Source: Phytopythium helicoides (Eukaryota > Oomycota > Peronosporomycetes > Pythiales > Pythiaceae). Taken from it: a DNA stretch of 64,000 nt. The notes beneath the pieces are model-generated. The model was not told the origin of the DNA and ran no database searches. It worked only from the letters and a program-made list of their open reading frames with translations. A program made the position numbers and the translations under genes. Position 1 is the stretch's first letter, and the number at the start of each line of letters is the position of its first letter. The stretch spans positions 553,633 to 617,632 of the forward strand of contig JANFNE010000036.1 in NCBI GenBank assembly GCA_024867545.1. The letters run 5' to 3'. Below, piece after piece: positions 35,134 through 46,095 of this stretch.

Positions 35134-37176
35134 TTACTCATAGGCTCGTACTGCTTCTAGAATGCGGACGCGATGCAAGCGAATGGAAACACCAAGCTCT
35201 TCGAGATCTCGATCCGTGGCCGTGGCAAGCAGAGAGCCGTCAATACCTTGGGATTTGAAAAGTGCACCATATGTGAAGTGATCAGGTGAAATGTTATCAA
35301 GCGTTGCTAGCCTCATTGGTGGAAGCGGGGCAAGTCCCAACGCAAGCGAATCAATGAACTGCTGGACGTCATCCACGCTCATTCGTGTGATTGGCAACGT
35401 ACTGGAAGGAGAATTTTGGAGAGGGTTGCTGGTAACTCGTGCGCTGGCTTTTCCACCAGTAGGTGGTCGACGGGTTCCTGCAGGAGCTGATCGCGCGCGG
35501 TGGCGGGCAGCAATTGTTGCTGTAGCTCGCATGTTGGCAAATTTGTCAATGATGTCATGTCTTCTTAATTCATCTTGCAGAAGCACTGCCTCCAACAAGT
35601 CAGGATTGTCAAGCCCAATAAGCGACCAACTGCTGAGCGTCGATGGCTCTCGTGCAGCAATACTTCTGCCTTCACAAGTCATTGAATTACTTTCCTGTTG
35701 GTCAGATATTGAGTTCAGCTGTTTCTTTTTCTTCGGAGGCTGCTTGGCACAAGTCGCAAGGTTATTTACTGCGCTCTCACGTCGACGAAGCTCGTTTCGA
35801 CGCTGGAAGACGTCCCCCGAACGGAACTTTAGGTCGTTTGTCATGGAGCTGATTTGAGTTTTCAAGCGACGGCGCTTGTCAGGAGGCAATGGAGGAACTA
35901 GACCCACTTCTTCATCTCGCAGTTGTTGCTGGATTTTGCAGATCTGCTCACGAAGAGATCCAAGCTCATACTCTGCTTGGGCTAGTAGTTCGCGTGCTGC
36001 CGTCACCTCCTCGTTCATCTGATCCGTGCTGCACGCCCTCGGTTGTCCACGTGACACTGGAGCAGAAAAGGTAATTGGGCGGTGACTCCAATGGACGCGC
36101 TTGGTTACGGATACCGCAACGTCATTGATGATAGTGTCACCTTCTCCGTTATCTTTGTCGTTAGGATCAGCCATTACGTTTTCGCAGCCTCCAAACTGAT
36201 CGGCGAGACGCTGCAGATGTTCGCGACGTCGCTCACTTAGCAGCTCTTGTGCCAGGACTTTGCTTGCTTCGAATAGGCGAGTGCGGTCTATGCCAATCCC
36301 GTTCGAAACGCCATCTGGCAACAATCGCTGTAGTTGAGCGATGACCTCCGGCGTGACATTTTCTCTTCTCACTTCTCGTCGCAGAAATGGATGATTCAAG
36401 TGCAAAGGTGACAGCAGCGGGTTCTGCTTGAGTTGTAGTGCTCGGAGAGGTTCGAAGGTTGAGGTGGTCGAGGCCAAGAAGTCCAAATCGGTCGTCATCT
36501 TATGCAGGTAGTTCAGGCCTCGCCACTGGTAGGTCTGTGCTCCAGCCGTGGAGCGCCGCCATTTCGTGATCATCTCGATGATTTCGACACCCACAACGCG
36601 AAGTTGGTCGAGAATGCTCTGCAGTACGAGTGGAGCTACGGTTGGTGTGCCACTAGCAACTTCAGCAATTGACGGTCGTACAGAGCGGATACTACCTGGA
36701 CCCATGTAGCAATAACCCGTCGAATCTTCGAAGTTGTGGCGCTGGCTGGCAGTCTGAATAACGCCGCCACTTTCTGTAGTGCCTATGTTTGTCACCATAA
36801 GGCCTTTTACGAGGTGTTGGAGAGCCTCAATACACCCTTCGCGTTCTACAATCTTGCGCACGATTGCGAGGTCTCCAAGAGATGTTGACGGCACTTCGTA
36901 CGCAAAGTTGTGCATCTTTCCCTTAGCTGCGGGAGTAAATGAGCTCACAGGTTTCGGGCATACCAGCAACGGCGCCATTGCTGCCGAGGCTGCGAAAAGC
37001 GCCGGCATGGACGAAGACGTCGGCAATTGAGGAGCCTGGTCACTGGATGGCATTAGTCTGCACTCGGAGCCTGCAGCGCCAGCCATGTTGAGCCCTGTAG
37101 CCGATCCGGAACTGGCAAGGCACGGACAGGAAACACAGCACAGAGGAACTAGCTTGCCAGCCAAAAATGACCGCAT
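35134..37176 (-). CDS. SAM-domain protein with central coiled coil
   Basis: A 680-residue protein read from ATG 37176 in one open frame. The frame is open further upstream, but that part overlaps the neighbouring stomatin gene and looks like 5' shadow. The N-terminal half has no domain I recognise. Around 35870-36020 there is a charged coiled coil (AAREL, then YELGSLREQICKIQQQL). The C-terminal 70-80 residues form a sterile alpha motif: VDDVQQFIDSLAL, then GIDGSLLATATDRDLEELGV, then HRVRILEAVRAYE. SAM domains mediate self-association or partner binding, so it may be an adaptor or scaffold. Function is otherwise unknown. It converges tail-to-tail with UTP20, with about 85 bp between stops. Confidence 0.75.
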   Translation of the reverse strand: MRSFLAGKLVPLCCVSCPCLASSGSATGLNMAGAAGSECRLMPSSDQAPQLPTSSSMPALFAASAAMAPLLVCPKPVSSFTPAAKGKMHNFAYEVPSTSLGDLAIVRKIVEREGCIEALQHLVKGLMVTNIGTTESGGVIQTASQRHNFEDSTGYCYMGPGSIRSVRPSIAEVASGTPTVAPLVLQSILDQLRVVGVEIIEMITKWRRSTAGAQTYQWRGLNYLHKMTTDLDFLASTTSTFEPLRALQLKQNPLLSPLHLNHPFLRREVRRENVTPEVIAQLQRLLPDGVSNGIGIDRTRLFEASKVLAQELLSERRREHLQRLADQFGGCENVMADPNDKDNGEGDTIINDVAVSVTKRVHWSHRPITFSAPVSRGQPRACSTDQMNEEVTAARELLAQAEYELGSLREQICKIQQQLRDEEVGLVPPLPPDKRRRLKTQISSMTNDLKFRSGDVFQRRNELRRRESAVNNLATCAKQPPKKKKQLNSISDQQESNSMTCEGRSIAAREPSTLSSWSLIGLDNPDLLEAVLLQDELRRHDIIDKFANMRATATIAARHRARSAPAGTRRPPTGGKASARVTSNPLQNSPSSTLPITRMSVDDVQQFIDSLALGLAPLPPMRLATLDNISPDHFTYGALFKSQGIDGSLLATATDRDLEELGVSIRLHRVRILEAVRAYE

Positions 37177-37225
37177 CTGAGGATTTTTTGGATCATCTAC
37201 TGTCGTCCACAAATACGACCGGAGA

Positions 37226-38449
37226 TCACTGCTCTGTCGTCGACTGGGTCGAGGTTGGCGGGTTTGGTGGCGTCGTGATCTCGGGTAAACTATCAAGCGT
37301 GTACTCCTCCGGCTCGACCGCTGCGCTCGCGCTGGCGTTCTTCTTTTGAATGTTGGCAAAGATGGACAGTGCCGGACGCCACCATGCTCGACGGGTCGTT
37401 GGTATTCGCGGGGAGTAGCACAGTCGTGCCTTCCTTCGCAATATTGCCAAACGCCTCGACGTACTTCTCGGCCACTTGGAGCGCTACAGCCTCCTTACCG
37501 CCTGTGCTCTTGATGGCGGCCGAGAGTCGGCGGATCGCGTCTGCCGACGCGTTTGCGCGCGCCAGAATGGCGGCCGCGTTACCTTCTGCTTCGAGCACTG
37601 CGGCCTGCTTGCGACCCTCGGCCACGTTGATGTACGCCTGGCGCTCTCCCTCCGAATTCAGAATCTCGGCGCGCTTGCGGCGCTCGGCCTCGGCTTGCAT
37701 GTCCATGGCCGAGCGCACGCTCTTGGGCGGCGCAATGTCCCGGATCTCGTAGCGGAGGCACGTGATGCCCCACGCGGCCGACGCCTGGTTGATGGACTCG
37801 ACGATGTTCTGATTGAGCGACTCGCGCTCTTCGAATGTCTTGTCGAGCGTGATCTTGCCGAGCTCGGAGCGCATGGTGGTCTGCGCGAGCTGCGTGACGG
37901 CGTACAGCGGATCCTCGACACCGTAGCTAGCGTTGTACGGGTCGACAATTTTGACGTAAAGCACGCCGTCGATGTTGATGGTCACGTTGTCGCGCGTGAT
38001 GGCCGACTGGCCCGGGATCTTGATGGCTTCTTCCTTGAGCGAGTGCACGTATGCGATGCGGTCGACGAACGGGATGAGGAAGTGCAGTCCGGGCGTGAGC
38101 ACGGTGTGAAACTTGCCAAAGCGCTCGACGACCCACGCGCGCTGCTGCGGCACCACCAGAACGCCCTGCTCTCGAGGTCAGTCATAGCCCGGAGTTAGTC
38201 GCCTGCGATCCACGCGATCCACGCGCGCCACCGGTCGCAGCGCACCAGGTTCATGGGCGGCTCCTGCAGGCGCGAGACGCCACCAAAGTCGTCGAACTGG
38301 CCGGCTGCGAACGGCAGCAGCCGCGAGCCGTGCACGCCGCGGCCGAGCGCCGCCGCCGCCAGCAGGGAGCGCGCCACGGGGCGGCGGGCGGCCGCCGAGG
38401 CCGAGCCCAGCGCCGCGCGGCGAGAAGCAGTCAGCACGGTCGCCAGCAT
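37226..38449 (-). CDS. STOML2: Mitochondrial stomatin-like protein 2 (SPFH/prohibitin family)
   Basis: About 380 residues from two exons, 38246-38449 and 37226-38165; the 80-bp intron closes in phase 0. Exon 1 encodes an Arg/Ala-rich mitochondrial targeting sequence. The SPFH domain follows, with [15 protein letters not shown], the segment [17 protein letters not shown] and then [17 protein letters not shown], matching SLP-2. After it comes the Ala/Glu-rich coiled coil ([14 protein letters not shown]). SLP-2 scaffolds cardiolipin-rich inner-membrane domains and stabilises prohibitins and respiratory complexes. Near 37385 one extra base shifts the frame; the protein then continues as [12 protein letters not shown] to the stop at 37226. 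Removing that single base makes the coding length divisible by three, so I regard it as an assembly error. Confidence 0.9.
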
Positions 38450-39680
38450 CGCGGGGAGCGCGCGGGGAGAGCGCGGGGAGGCGGCGGGAGGGCCACGCAG
38501 CGGCGGAGCTTCCAGGCCCTTCGCGGATCGATCTGCCTGGCGCACCCACCATGTCGAGGCACGTGGAACGCTCCACATTGAAGGCTGGAGCGGCCCAGAA
38601 AGTTCAGGAATGATTGCGGCCCGAGAACCGAACGGGTCAGTTCGAACCGGTATCGTACCGTAGTGTGGCGGGTAACCATTTTTTTGGTGAAAAATATGGC
38701 CGCGCTGACGGCTGGCGGCTGGGTCAGAGACCATGACGAGCGAGCGCTCGTGTGGGCCGCCCCGCGTGCTACTCACGCCGCAAAAGGTGCGAGAGCCGCG
38801 GCGCTCGCGCTGCATGGAGCGAGGCGAGCAAAGCCCACGACGCTGCGAGTTGGCGCGAGATTCGGGCAGGAGAGAGCAAGAGATGAGCGAGTTGAGACAT
38901 CGCCAGCATTTTTGCGAGGCGGAAGGTTTCCGAACGCAGCGCGGACGAGGTTGAAGCGCGCCGGCTGGCGGACCGCCCCACGAGCCAAGAAGCCATCAAA
39001 ATTGCGGCGAGAACCAGAACCAGATCGGCAAAAATGGCCCGACGATTGCATTCTTGCCGGTCCAATTGAAAAAAGTTGGAGGGCGGGCGGGAGGTCTGCT
39101 GGCCAAAGCATCGGCAAAGCAAAGCAAGCCGTTTCGACGCTCTGTGACCGCAGACGCGTCACTGCCAGCAGGACGTTACATCGCAAGGCCGACGCGTCGA
39201 CGCGAGTCTTATTCGACTCGCGTTGAGTATGGCCAGGTTTTGATGGCGGGAACGACCCGGCCCGACGCATTTTGCGCAGCCAGCGGGGAGAAGCGCTCGC
39301 GAACGCGCAGCCCCCAACTTTCTCTTCTTCAAGGGTGAAATTCGCACTGCTCGCAATGGGCCACGTAGCGTCCGCATCGCGCTGTGCGCTCGAGCTGACG
39401 CAGTGGCGCCGTCGCGTCAACTGCGTCGACTTGCTTTCACTATGCACCTTTTTTTCGAATGCACTGTGTAAAACAATACTGGACAGTACCGTATATCTGC
39501 CCCGTCTGCCGGCGTTCTTCCGTCCTGCAATACAACCCGCTGCACTTTCGCCCCCTCACCCCGCGCTTCTCCGGCGTCCACGCACATTTCCGCATCCGAT
39601 CGCCTGAGCGTCGCGCCGTCCGAGCCAGGCCGAGCCAGGCGGCCTGCCGTTCCAGCAGCAGCGACGGGCGAGGCGCAGCC
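38450..39680. other. Long intergenic region between STOML2 and myosin
   Basis: The longest gene-free stretch, 1.23 kb, between two genes that point away from each other. It must hold both promoters. Several overlapping open frames exist on both strands because the sequence is GC-rich and poor in stops. None has domain-like composition or a convincing start. No tRNA, repeat array or transposon is visible. A short AT-rich tract with runs of T and A lies at 38675-38700. Confidence 0.5.
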
Positions 39681-42600
39681 ATGGAGGTCGGGCTCGAGGT
39701 GTGGGTCAAGAGCGCCGGCGATGTGTGGGCGCCGGCCGAGGTCGTCGACTGCCAGCACGCGCGAGCCTCGGGCGTCGTGCGCGTGCGGCTCGAGGGCTCC
39801 GGGGAAGTTGTCTCGCGTACGTAGCCCTCCCGCTGGCGGGTCATGGTCATCTGGAAATTTGCTGACCACTCGTGGCCCACGGCGCAGGCGCTACTCGGAG
39901 CGCGACGACGGCGACACGGAGCTCTACGTGCGCAACAAGGCGCGCGACTTCGTCAACATGGACTCGCTCACGGGGCTCGAGCACCTGCACGAGCCGGCGC
40001 TGCTCCAGGCGCTCAGCGAGCGCTTCTCGCACGACCGCATCTACACGTCCATCGGCGACATCCTCGTGGCCCTCAACCCGCTCAAGGACCTCGACCTGTA
40101 CTCGCAGGCCAAGATCGACAGGTACAAGAGCGCCATCTACAGCTCGATGGGCCACCAAACGGGCCGTCGCCGCCGAGGGGCCTCGCAGGACGCGACGGTC
40201 ATGGACCTTCCACCGCATGTGTTCGCGATCGCTGGCAAGGCGTTCGCGGGTCTGCTCAAGTCGCAGCGCCGAAACCAGTCGATTCTTGTTAGTGGCGAGA
40301 GTGGATCCGGCAAGACCGAGTCGACCAAGTTCCTCATGCGTTTCCTCACCTCGGTTGGCCGCGACCAGTCAGCGAACGAAGACTCGGAGGACGGCGTGGT
40401 CGAGATCGGCAAACGCATCCTGCAAACAAATCCTATTCTCGAGTCGTTTGGCAACGCGCAGACGATCCGCAACGATAACAGTAGTCGCTTCGGAAAGTTC
40501 ATCAAGATCCAGTTCGGCGACCGAAACGAGATCGTTGGCGCCGAGATTGTGTCGTACCTGCTCGAGAAGGTGCGACTGATTCACCAGTCACCGGGCGAGC
40601 GCAGCTTCCACATCTTCTACGAGATCCTGGAGGGGGCTGAAAAGGAGGAGCTTGAGATCCTGGGCCTCAAGCGTGGCGGGCGATATGAGCTGCTGAACTC
40701 CTATGGCCCTGCTTTCTCTCGGCGAGGCGGGCTCGGCGGCAAGTATAAGCGGCTATACGACGAGACGGTCCGTGCCTTCGATGACACAGGAGTTGCGGCG
40801 GAAGAGCGGCTGGATATATTCAAGATCCTTGCTGCCTTGCTGCATCTTGGCAACGTGAATTTCGTCACTGAGGCTGCTGGACGCGAGGAAGTTGTAGCAA
40901 TCACGACGGAGACCATGCCACATTTGGAGAAGGCAGCGCAGCTCATGGGTGTCACGTCGGCATCGCTAAAGACAATTCTGCTGAGCCGGATGATCACTGC
41001 TGGTACCGAGGTGATGGTGCTCAAGCTGTCCGCTGCACAGGCGAAGGATGTGTGCCGGTCGCTCGCAAAGGCAATTTACGGGCGATTGTTCACATGGCTC
41101 GTTCGACGCCTCAGCGATGGCATCAACTACAACGAGACCGATGACGTGGAGGACGAGACTGTCTCATCGATCGGGATTCTGGATATCTTCGGCTTTGAGA
41201 GTCTCGAGCAGAACGGATTCGAGCAGCTTTGCATCAACTACGCGAACGAGCGCCTACAGGCACAGTTCAACGAGTTTGTGTTCATCAAGGAGCAACAGGT
41301 CTACATTGCGGAAGGCATTGACTGGACGTCAGTTTCTTATCCAAGCAACGCAGCTTGCCTCGCCCTGTTCGATGACAAGCACAGCGGTTTGTTCTCCCTG
41401 TTAGACCAGGAATGCCTCATGCCAAAGGGCTCGGACCAAGCTCTCAGCACGAAGTACTACCGCTATCACGGCGGAGGTGACGGAGCTGGAGAAGATGCAA
41501 ACCAGCAAAAGAACTTTTTGCCGCAGTTGGTGACATCTTTCGGACGCTACCTGCGTCACTCACAGTCTCAGCAAGAGGAGGAGGATGACGACAAGTCAAC
41601 GGACCGCAAGAAGCACCCCTTCTCGGCGTCCAAGATGGAACGAGTGAACCACCAGTTCGCTATCCACCACTTTGCTGGCAAAGTATGCTACAGCGTGCTC
41701 CAGTTTGTTGAGAAGAACCAAGACACGCTCCCGACCGATGCCAGCAACATCTTGACGGGTGCGTCCAACCCTGTGGTCGTGGCAATTGGAGACAACAACA
41801 TGGAGGACATGATGTCCGAGAACACCACAAACCGCCGCCGATACTCGATGCTGCGCTCGCCAAGCGTGTCTGCGCAGTTCCGCAGCCAGCTGGACCGCCT
41901 ACTGACTGAGATCGGGCACACAGAGCCGCACTACATTCGGTGCCTCAAGCCAAACGAGGTGAAGCGATCTGGTGTGATTCGATCGCGAGCGGATGGTGGA
42001 GCAACTGCGGTCAGTTGGTGTTCTCGAGGCGCTGCGAATTGCGCGTGCTGGCTACTCTGTTCGCCTTCCGCACGCAACTTTTGTTGAGCTCTTCAACGGA
42101 TTCCGGTCGCTTGTTGGGTCGAGGGAAAAGACCTCGAGCATGTCGACACGCGAGTTTGCACAGGCGCTAGCGAATGCTCTGATCGACAAATACGTCCACG
42201 AGCGCGCGCCAATCAAGCGTCTGAGCAATGCAGAGTCGGAGAGCGACTACACCGCTAGAGTTGCAAAGGTCGAAAATCGTCGGCGCCAGAGCGTGCAGGT
42301 CGGCAAGACGCTGGTGTTCTTCAAGACGGACACATACAACAAGTTCTCGCAATACCGCCTGGAAGTGCGCGATCACGCAGCCTTGGTCATTCAGAGGCAC
42401 TATCGCGGCTACCGGCGCCGCTGCATGTTCCTAAAGATTCGGGAGTTCGCTGTGCGCGTCCAATGCCTCGTGCGTCGGTTCTTCGCCAAGAAACAACTTG
42501 CAAAACTTCAGGAAGAGCGCCGAGAGGCAGCAGCCGTCAAGATTCAAATGCAAATTCGGAAGTGGCTGATCGAGTGCCGCCGTGTCGGCGTTGTGGTGCA

Positions 42601-44194
42601 TGAGTTCCGTCTGCGTTGCGCATTTGGGAAGTTCCGTCGCGCTTGCGCAGCATCGCATGCCGAAACAGAAATGGAGCCATCTCCAGGCGAGGAAAGCGTG
42701 ACGGAGTCAGGTGGTGAGCAGCAAGTCCTACCAGTGGTGATCAAATCGAATGGCTCAGGAAGAGCAGTGGAGAGGGAAGCTCCAGCGTAGATGAAGATAC
42801 TGGCATTCGAAGACTTGGTGGTGGGCTGCCGAGGTCGGGTGGACGACGACGTGCAAACAGCCGGACAAACGGTCGCCGGCAGCGCCTTGGAAGCGATGTT
42901 GACGACCGCAACTCGTTGCTGGAAAACGAAATCTTGCGTCTGCAGCAACTGCTTGTGGAGAGCAAAACACAAGGGGCGTCTCCCTCGCGACCTCGACGGT
43001 CATCAACCACGTCACGTCCACCGAAGGGACCCGTCCACCCTCCACTTCCATACCAGGTCGACTCGATTGCAGCACGGCCTCCACGCCAGGTCAAGGGCCG
43101 CCGCAGCTATTCCGTTGACGGTGCTGAGTTCTCTGGGGACGAACATGAACAGTATGACGAGGTCACGCTTCTGCCTCCTCGTCGTGCACAGAGTGTACTT
43201 CCTCGTCGCCAAAACGATAGCGTATCCTCGCTGACCAACAGGATCGAGGAGCTGGATGCGAAGTGCAAGTTCTTGGAGCAGATCGTAGCAAGACGAGCTA
43301 TGGAAGACTCAACGGCGCCGTATGGTTATGGACGTGATGCATCCATGATTGGTGGCCCCGGGTGGGGCGACTCATCATCCATGGACGGCTCAAACTATGG
43401 TGATGCCCCGCTAAGCGATCACAGCGACGCGAGCGGCGTCGACTCGATCCTGGCGAATATCCAACAGCAGATGAGCTACCTGCGACGGTCGATCGCAGCC
43501 AAGGAGGAGATTGCCCGCGCCAACAATCGCAAGTCGCATGCCATGTCGGTGTCGTCAAGTACTCGTCCTACGCGGTCGTCGTCGGTCGCTTCGTCGACAT
43601 CATACACAGGGCTTCCTGGAGACGCCGTTCCGAGTCTGCCGTCTCTGACGCATTCCGGATCGCATACATCGGGTGCTGGTCAGTCGCCGCATTCCCATGG
43701 TCCTGCGCGCCGCCGCAGCTCGATCGGATACCCGGCGACGCCCACAGGTTCGTTCTACCAGGGCACGCCACGGTCGTCCATTGGTGGCGCTGGTCGGCCA
43801 GCACCACGCATCGTCAAGTGGGCTCGAAGCAACAATTGCTATGAGTGTGAAGAGCCTTTCAACCTTTTTGTTCGCCGGCACCACTGCCGCATGTGCGGCA
43901 ACTCGTTCTGCCATGGTGAGTCTTGCTGTGGTATGTTGAAATGCTTGAGCGATTCCTGTAGATACTGACGATAGGTGGGATGCAGAGCACTCGAGTCGGC
44001 GGCTGTCCGTGTTCGGCATCGGTTTTGATGATGAGCCCGTGCGAGTGTGCGATACTTGCTTTGCCGAGTACTACTCGGCGTCGCAGGACCCGTACACGCC
44101 AATGGCATACGGCTCGTACGCGTACGGGTCGACCACGCCCATGTCGACGTCGTCGCGGATGAGTGCCATGGGTCCTGGTGGCCCCGGGTTTTAG
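39681..44194 (+). CDS. Myosin heavy chain with IQ motifs, coiled coil and C-terminal FYVE-type zinc finger
   Basis: About 1,458 residues. Exon 1 (39681-39820) encodes an SH3-like N-terminal segment (VGLEVWVKSAGD). Introns at 39821-39887 and 43916-43985 close in phase. The motor head has the P-loop GESGSGKTES near 40296, switch I NDNSSRFGKF near 40472, switch II DIFGFE near 41185, and actin-side motifs through HYIRCLKPNE near 41930. Two or three IQ motifs follow (VIQRHYRGYRRR near 42388), then Ser-rich linkers with short coiled coils (LLENEILRLQQLL). The FYVE-type finger comes last (CYEC, RRHHCRMCG, CDTC, near 43840-44070), which binds PI3P or similar endosomal lipids. Myosin-FYVE proteins are typical of oomycetes and point to endosome transport on actin. 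Frame changes near 41985 and 42760 look like single-base errors. Confidence 0.92.
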
Positions 44195-44434
44195 CTTTTT
44201 TTATCGTAGATTCAAAGTAGAGGAAGCAGTAGGCAGTCATAGTATTTAGTCAATTTTGCTTTCGTTTCGACGCGTTGAAATGACCCGAATGCGTTTCAGC
44301 ACGTTGAAGTGCGCTTCAAGCTCAGGTTTCAGGCTGAAACCCGGCCCGAGACTTTCGAAACGACGGCCCACCCGTCAACCCGGCCCGCGACGGAGAGTCG
44401 TCCTCGACGAAACCTCGAGCTGCCGCCTGCCGCG

Positions 44435-46053
44435 ATGACCAAGCGTGAGAGCTCGCCTGGCTCGCCCGCCGGCGCTGCGGCTGCCCCAAGGAGCGGCGAC
44501 TACGCCAAGCAGCAGGCTTCGTCGCTACTCAAGTCGATTTTTGCCAAGAGCCGTGAGGCGCCGCGCCAGGAGGAGCTCGTGCACGACGGCAACAACGCGT
44601 CCATCATCCTGGACGAGCAGCTGGAGCGGCAGACGCCGTGGACGCCCAAGTCGCTCGGGCGCGCCAAGACCGCCATCATCTACAAGCACACGCTCAACGA
44701 CAAGCTGCTTGTGCTCGAGCGCAGCATCTTCTTCTTCTCCGAGTGGGTCCCGTACTTCGTCTCGCTCCAGGACGAGCACGCGCTGCTGTTCAAGAGCCGC
44801 GAGCGCTGGGAGCAGGGGCTCAAGCCCGACAAGGCCCGTTGCGTTTGCAGTTGACGAGGCACGGCGATGGCAAAGCTCACTCTCCGTAATGCTTGACTCT
44901 AGGTTGTGACGCTTCACCACATGATGTGCCTGGGGGATATGAAGGTAGAAGTGACGGATGGAGACGCATCGTCAACAGAGCCCAGTCATAGATTGTTCCA
45001 TCGCAAGCTCCTCGAGACGAGCGAGCTCGACGAGGTGCGGAGATGTTCACCCGTGGTTACTTGTTGGTTGCATCAGCTAACACCCGTCAAAAGTTGGTCA
45101 ACTCTGACGTCAGGCAGATTCCAGCACCGGACATCACTGCACCAGAAAGCGCTTTTGCGAATGCGCACTGTGTGCTTGAGTTTGGATCGCACAACCAAAG
45201 CACCTTTGAGCTCTGGTCCAAAGCTATTCGCCACACGCTAAAAATCAAACGAGAGCAGCATGCTCAAAGCAACACTTCCAACAAACAAGCCTACCCCGAC
45301 AGCTCCGAGCTAGACAACAACGCAACTTTTTCTGAGAGTGTATCGCAGTCTGCATGGGTTTCTCCTGGCCACGATTCAAAGCTGACACTTCACCAGAGTG
45401 AGATTTGGTGCCACCGTGTGCTCTCGGGGGAAAAAGAGAAGGCCGAGTCCGAGCTTCGACGCATTATTGCAATGGAAAAGCTCGTAGCTCAAGTCACGAA
45501 TCCTCGCATGGCCCTGCTCGTGTACGAGAAAGTAAGCCGAGTCCACGAGCTGTTCATTGCCAACAGCCGCCGAGAAATGGAAGCGCTAGACGGGCGAGAG
45601 ACACCGATCCGTGCAGACGTCCTCAACTTCTTCGCAGACCACTTAAAGCGCAAATACTCGGTTTTCCTCATCCTCGCATTGGCATATGGTGTCGATGAGG
45701 AGCAGATTCGTGAGGCTCATGAGAGCATGTGCCGCGAGAACTCCGCCGAAAAGGCTGGTGTGGGCGGCGGTATTGGCGAAGGAGATCGGTCCGTCGATGC
45801 CTACGGTTTCAATGATCCCGAAAGTGTGGACTTGTACGAAAAGTACCGTGATGCTGCTCTCAACTACCACAAAATGAACTATGGCGACACAGCGGCTGCT
45901 GAAGAGGAAGATGCCATCATGCACTTGCCGGTGATGCTGCAGGTTGCTGTTGTTCGCCAAGATCGTGAGGAGTCTCACGCGATGCTTTCCATTCTTGATG
46001 CTGTGAAAGCGCGCCTGGTCGAGCACTGTACGGGTCAAGAAAATGACTTGTAG
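44435..46053 (+). CDS. PH-like domain protein of unknown function
   Basis: About 520 residues. After a Ser/Ala-rich N-terminus, residues from about 85 onward look like a split PH domain. A beta-rich stretch KLLVLERSIFFFSEWVPYF comes early, and a C-terminal helix with the invariant-type Trp (FELWSKAIRHTL, near 45205) follows an insertion. The rest is helical (ELRRIIAMEKLVAQV, then DHLKRKYSVFLILALAYG) and not recognised. PH domains usually bind phosphoinositides or proteins at membranes. ATG 44435 opens MTKRESSPGS. An intron of about 60 bp ends at 44902; its donor is approximate (44843). A frame change near 45035, at DEVR/EMFTRGYLL, needs one base added or two removed. The stop at 46053 lies only 43 bp from Fanzor copy B. 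Confidence 0.6.
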
Positions 46054-46095
46054 AAATATGGGAAAGAGGAAGGCACCATGTAGTGATCTGTACAA

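Noticed and set aside
38773..39447. Reverse-strand open frame of 224 codons between STOML2 and myosin.
   Set aside because: GC-rich and stop-poor DNA with overlapping frames on both strands; composition is Arg/Ser/Ala-rich without any domain or start context.
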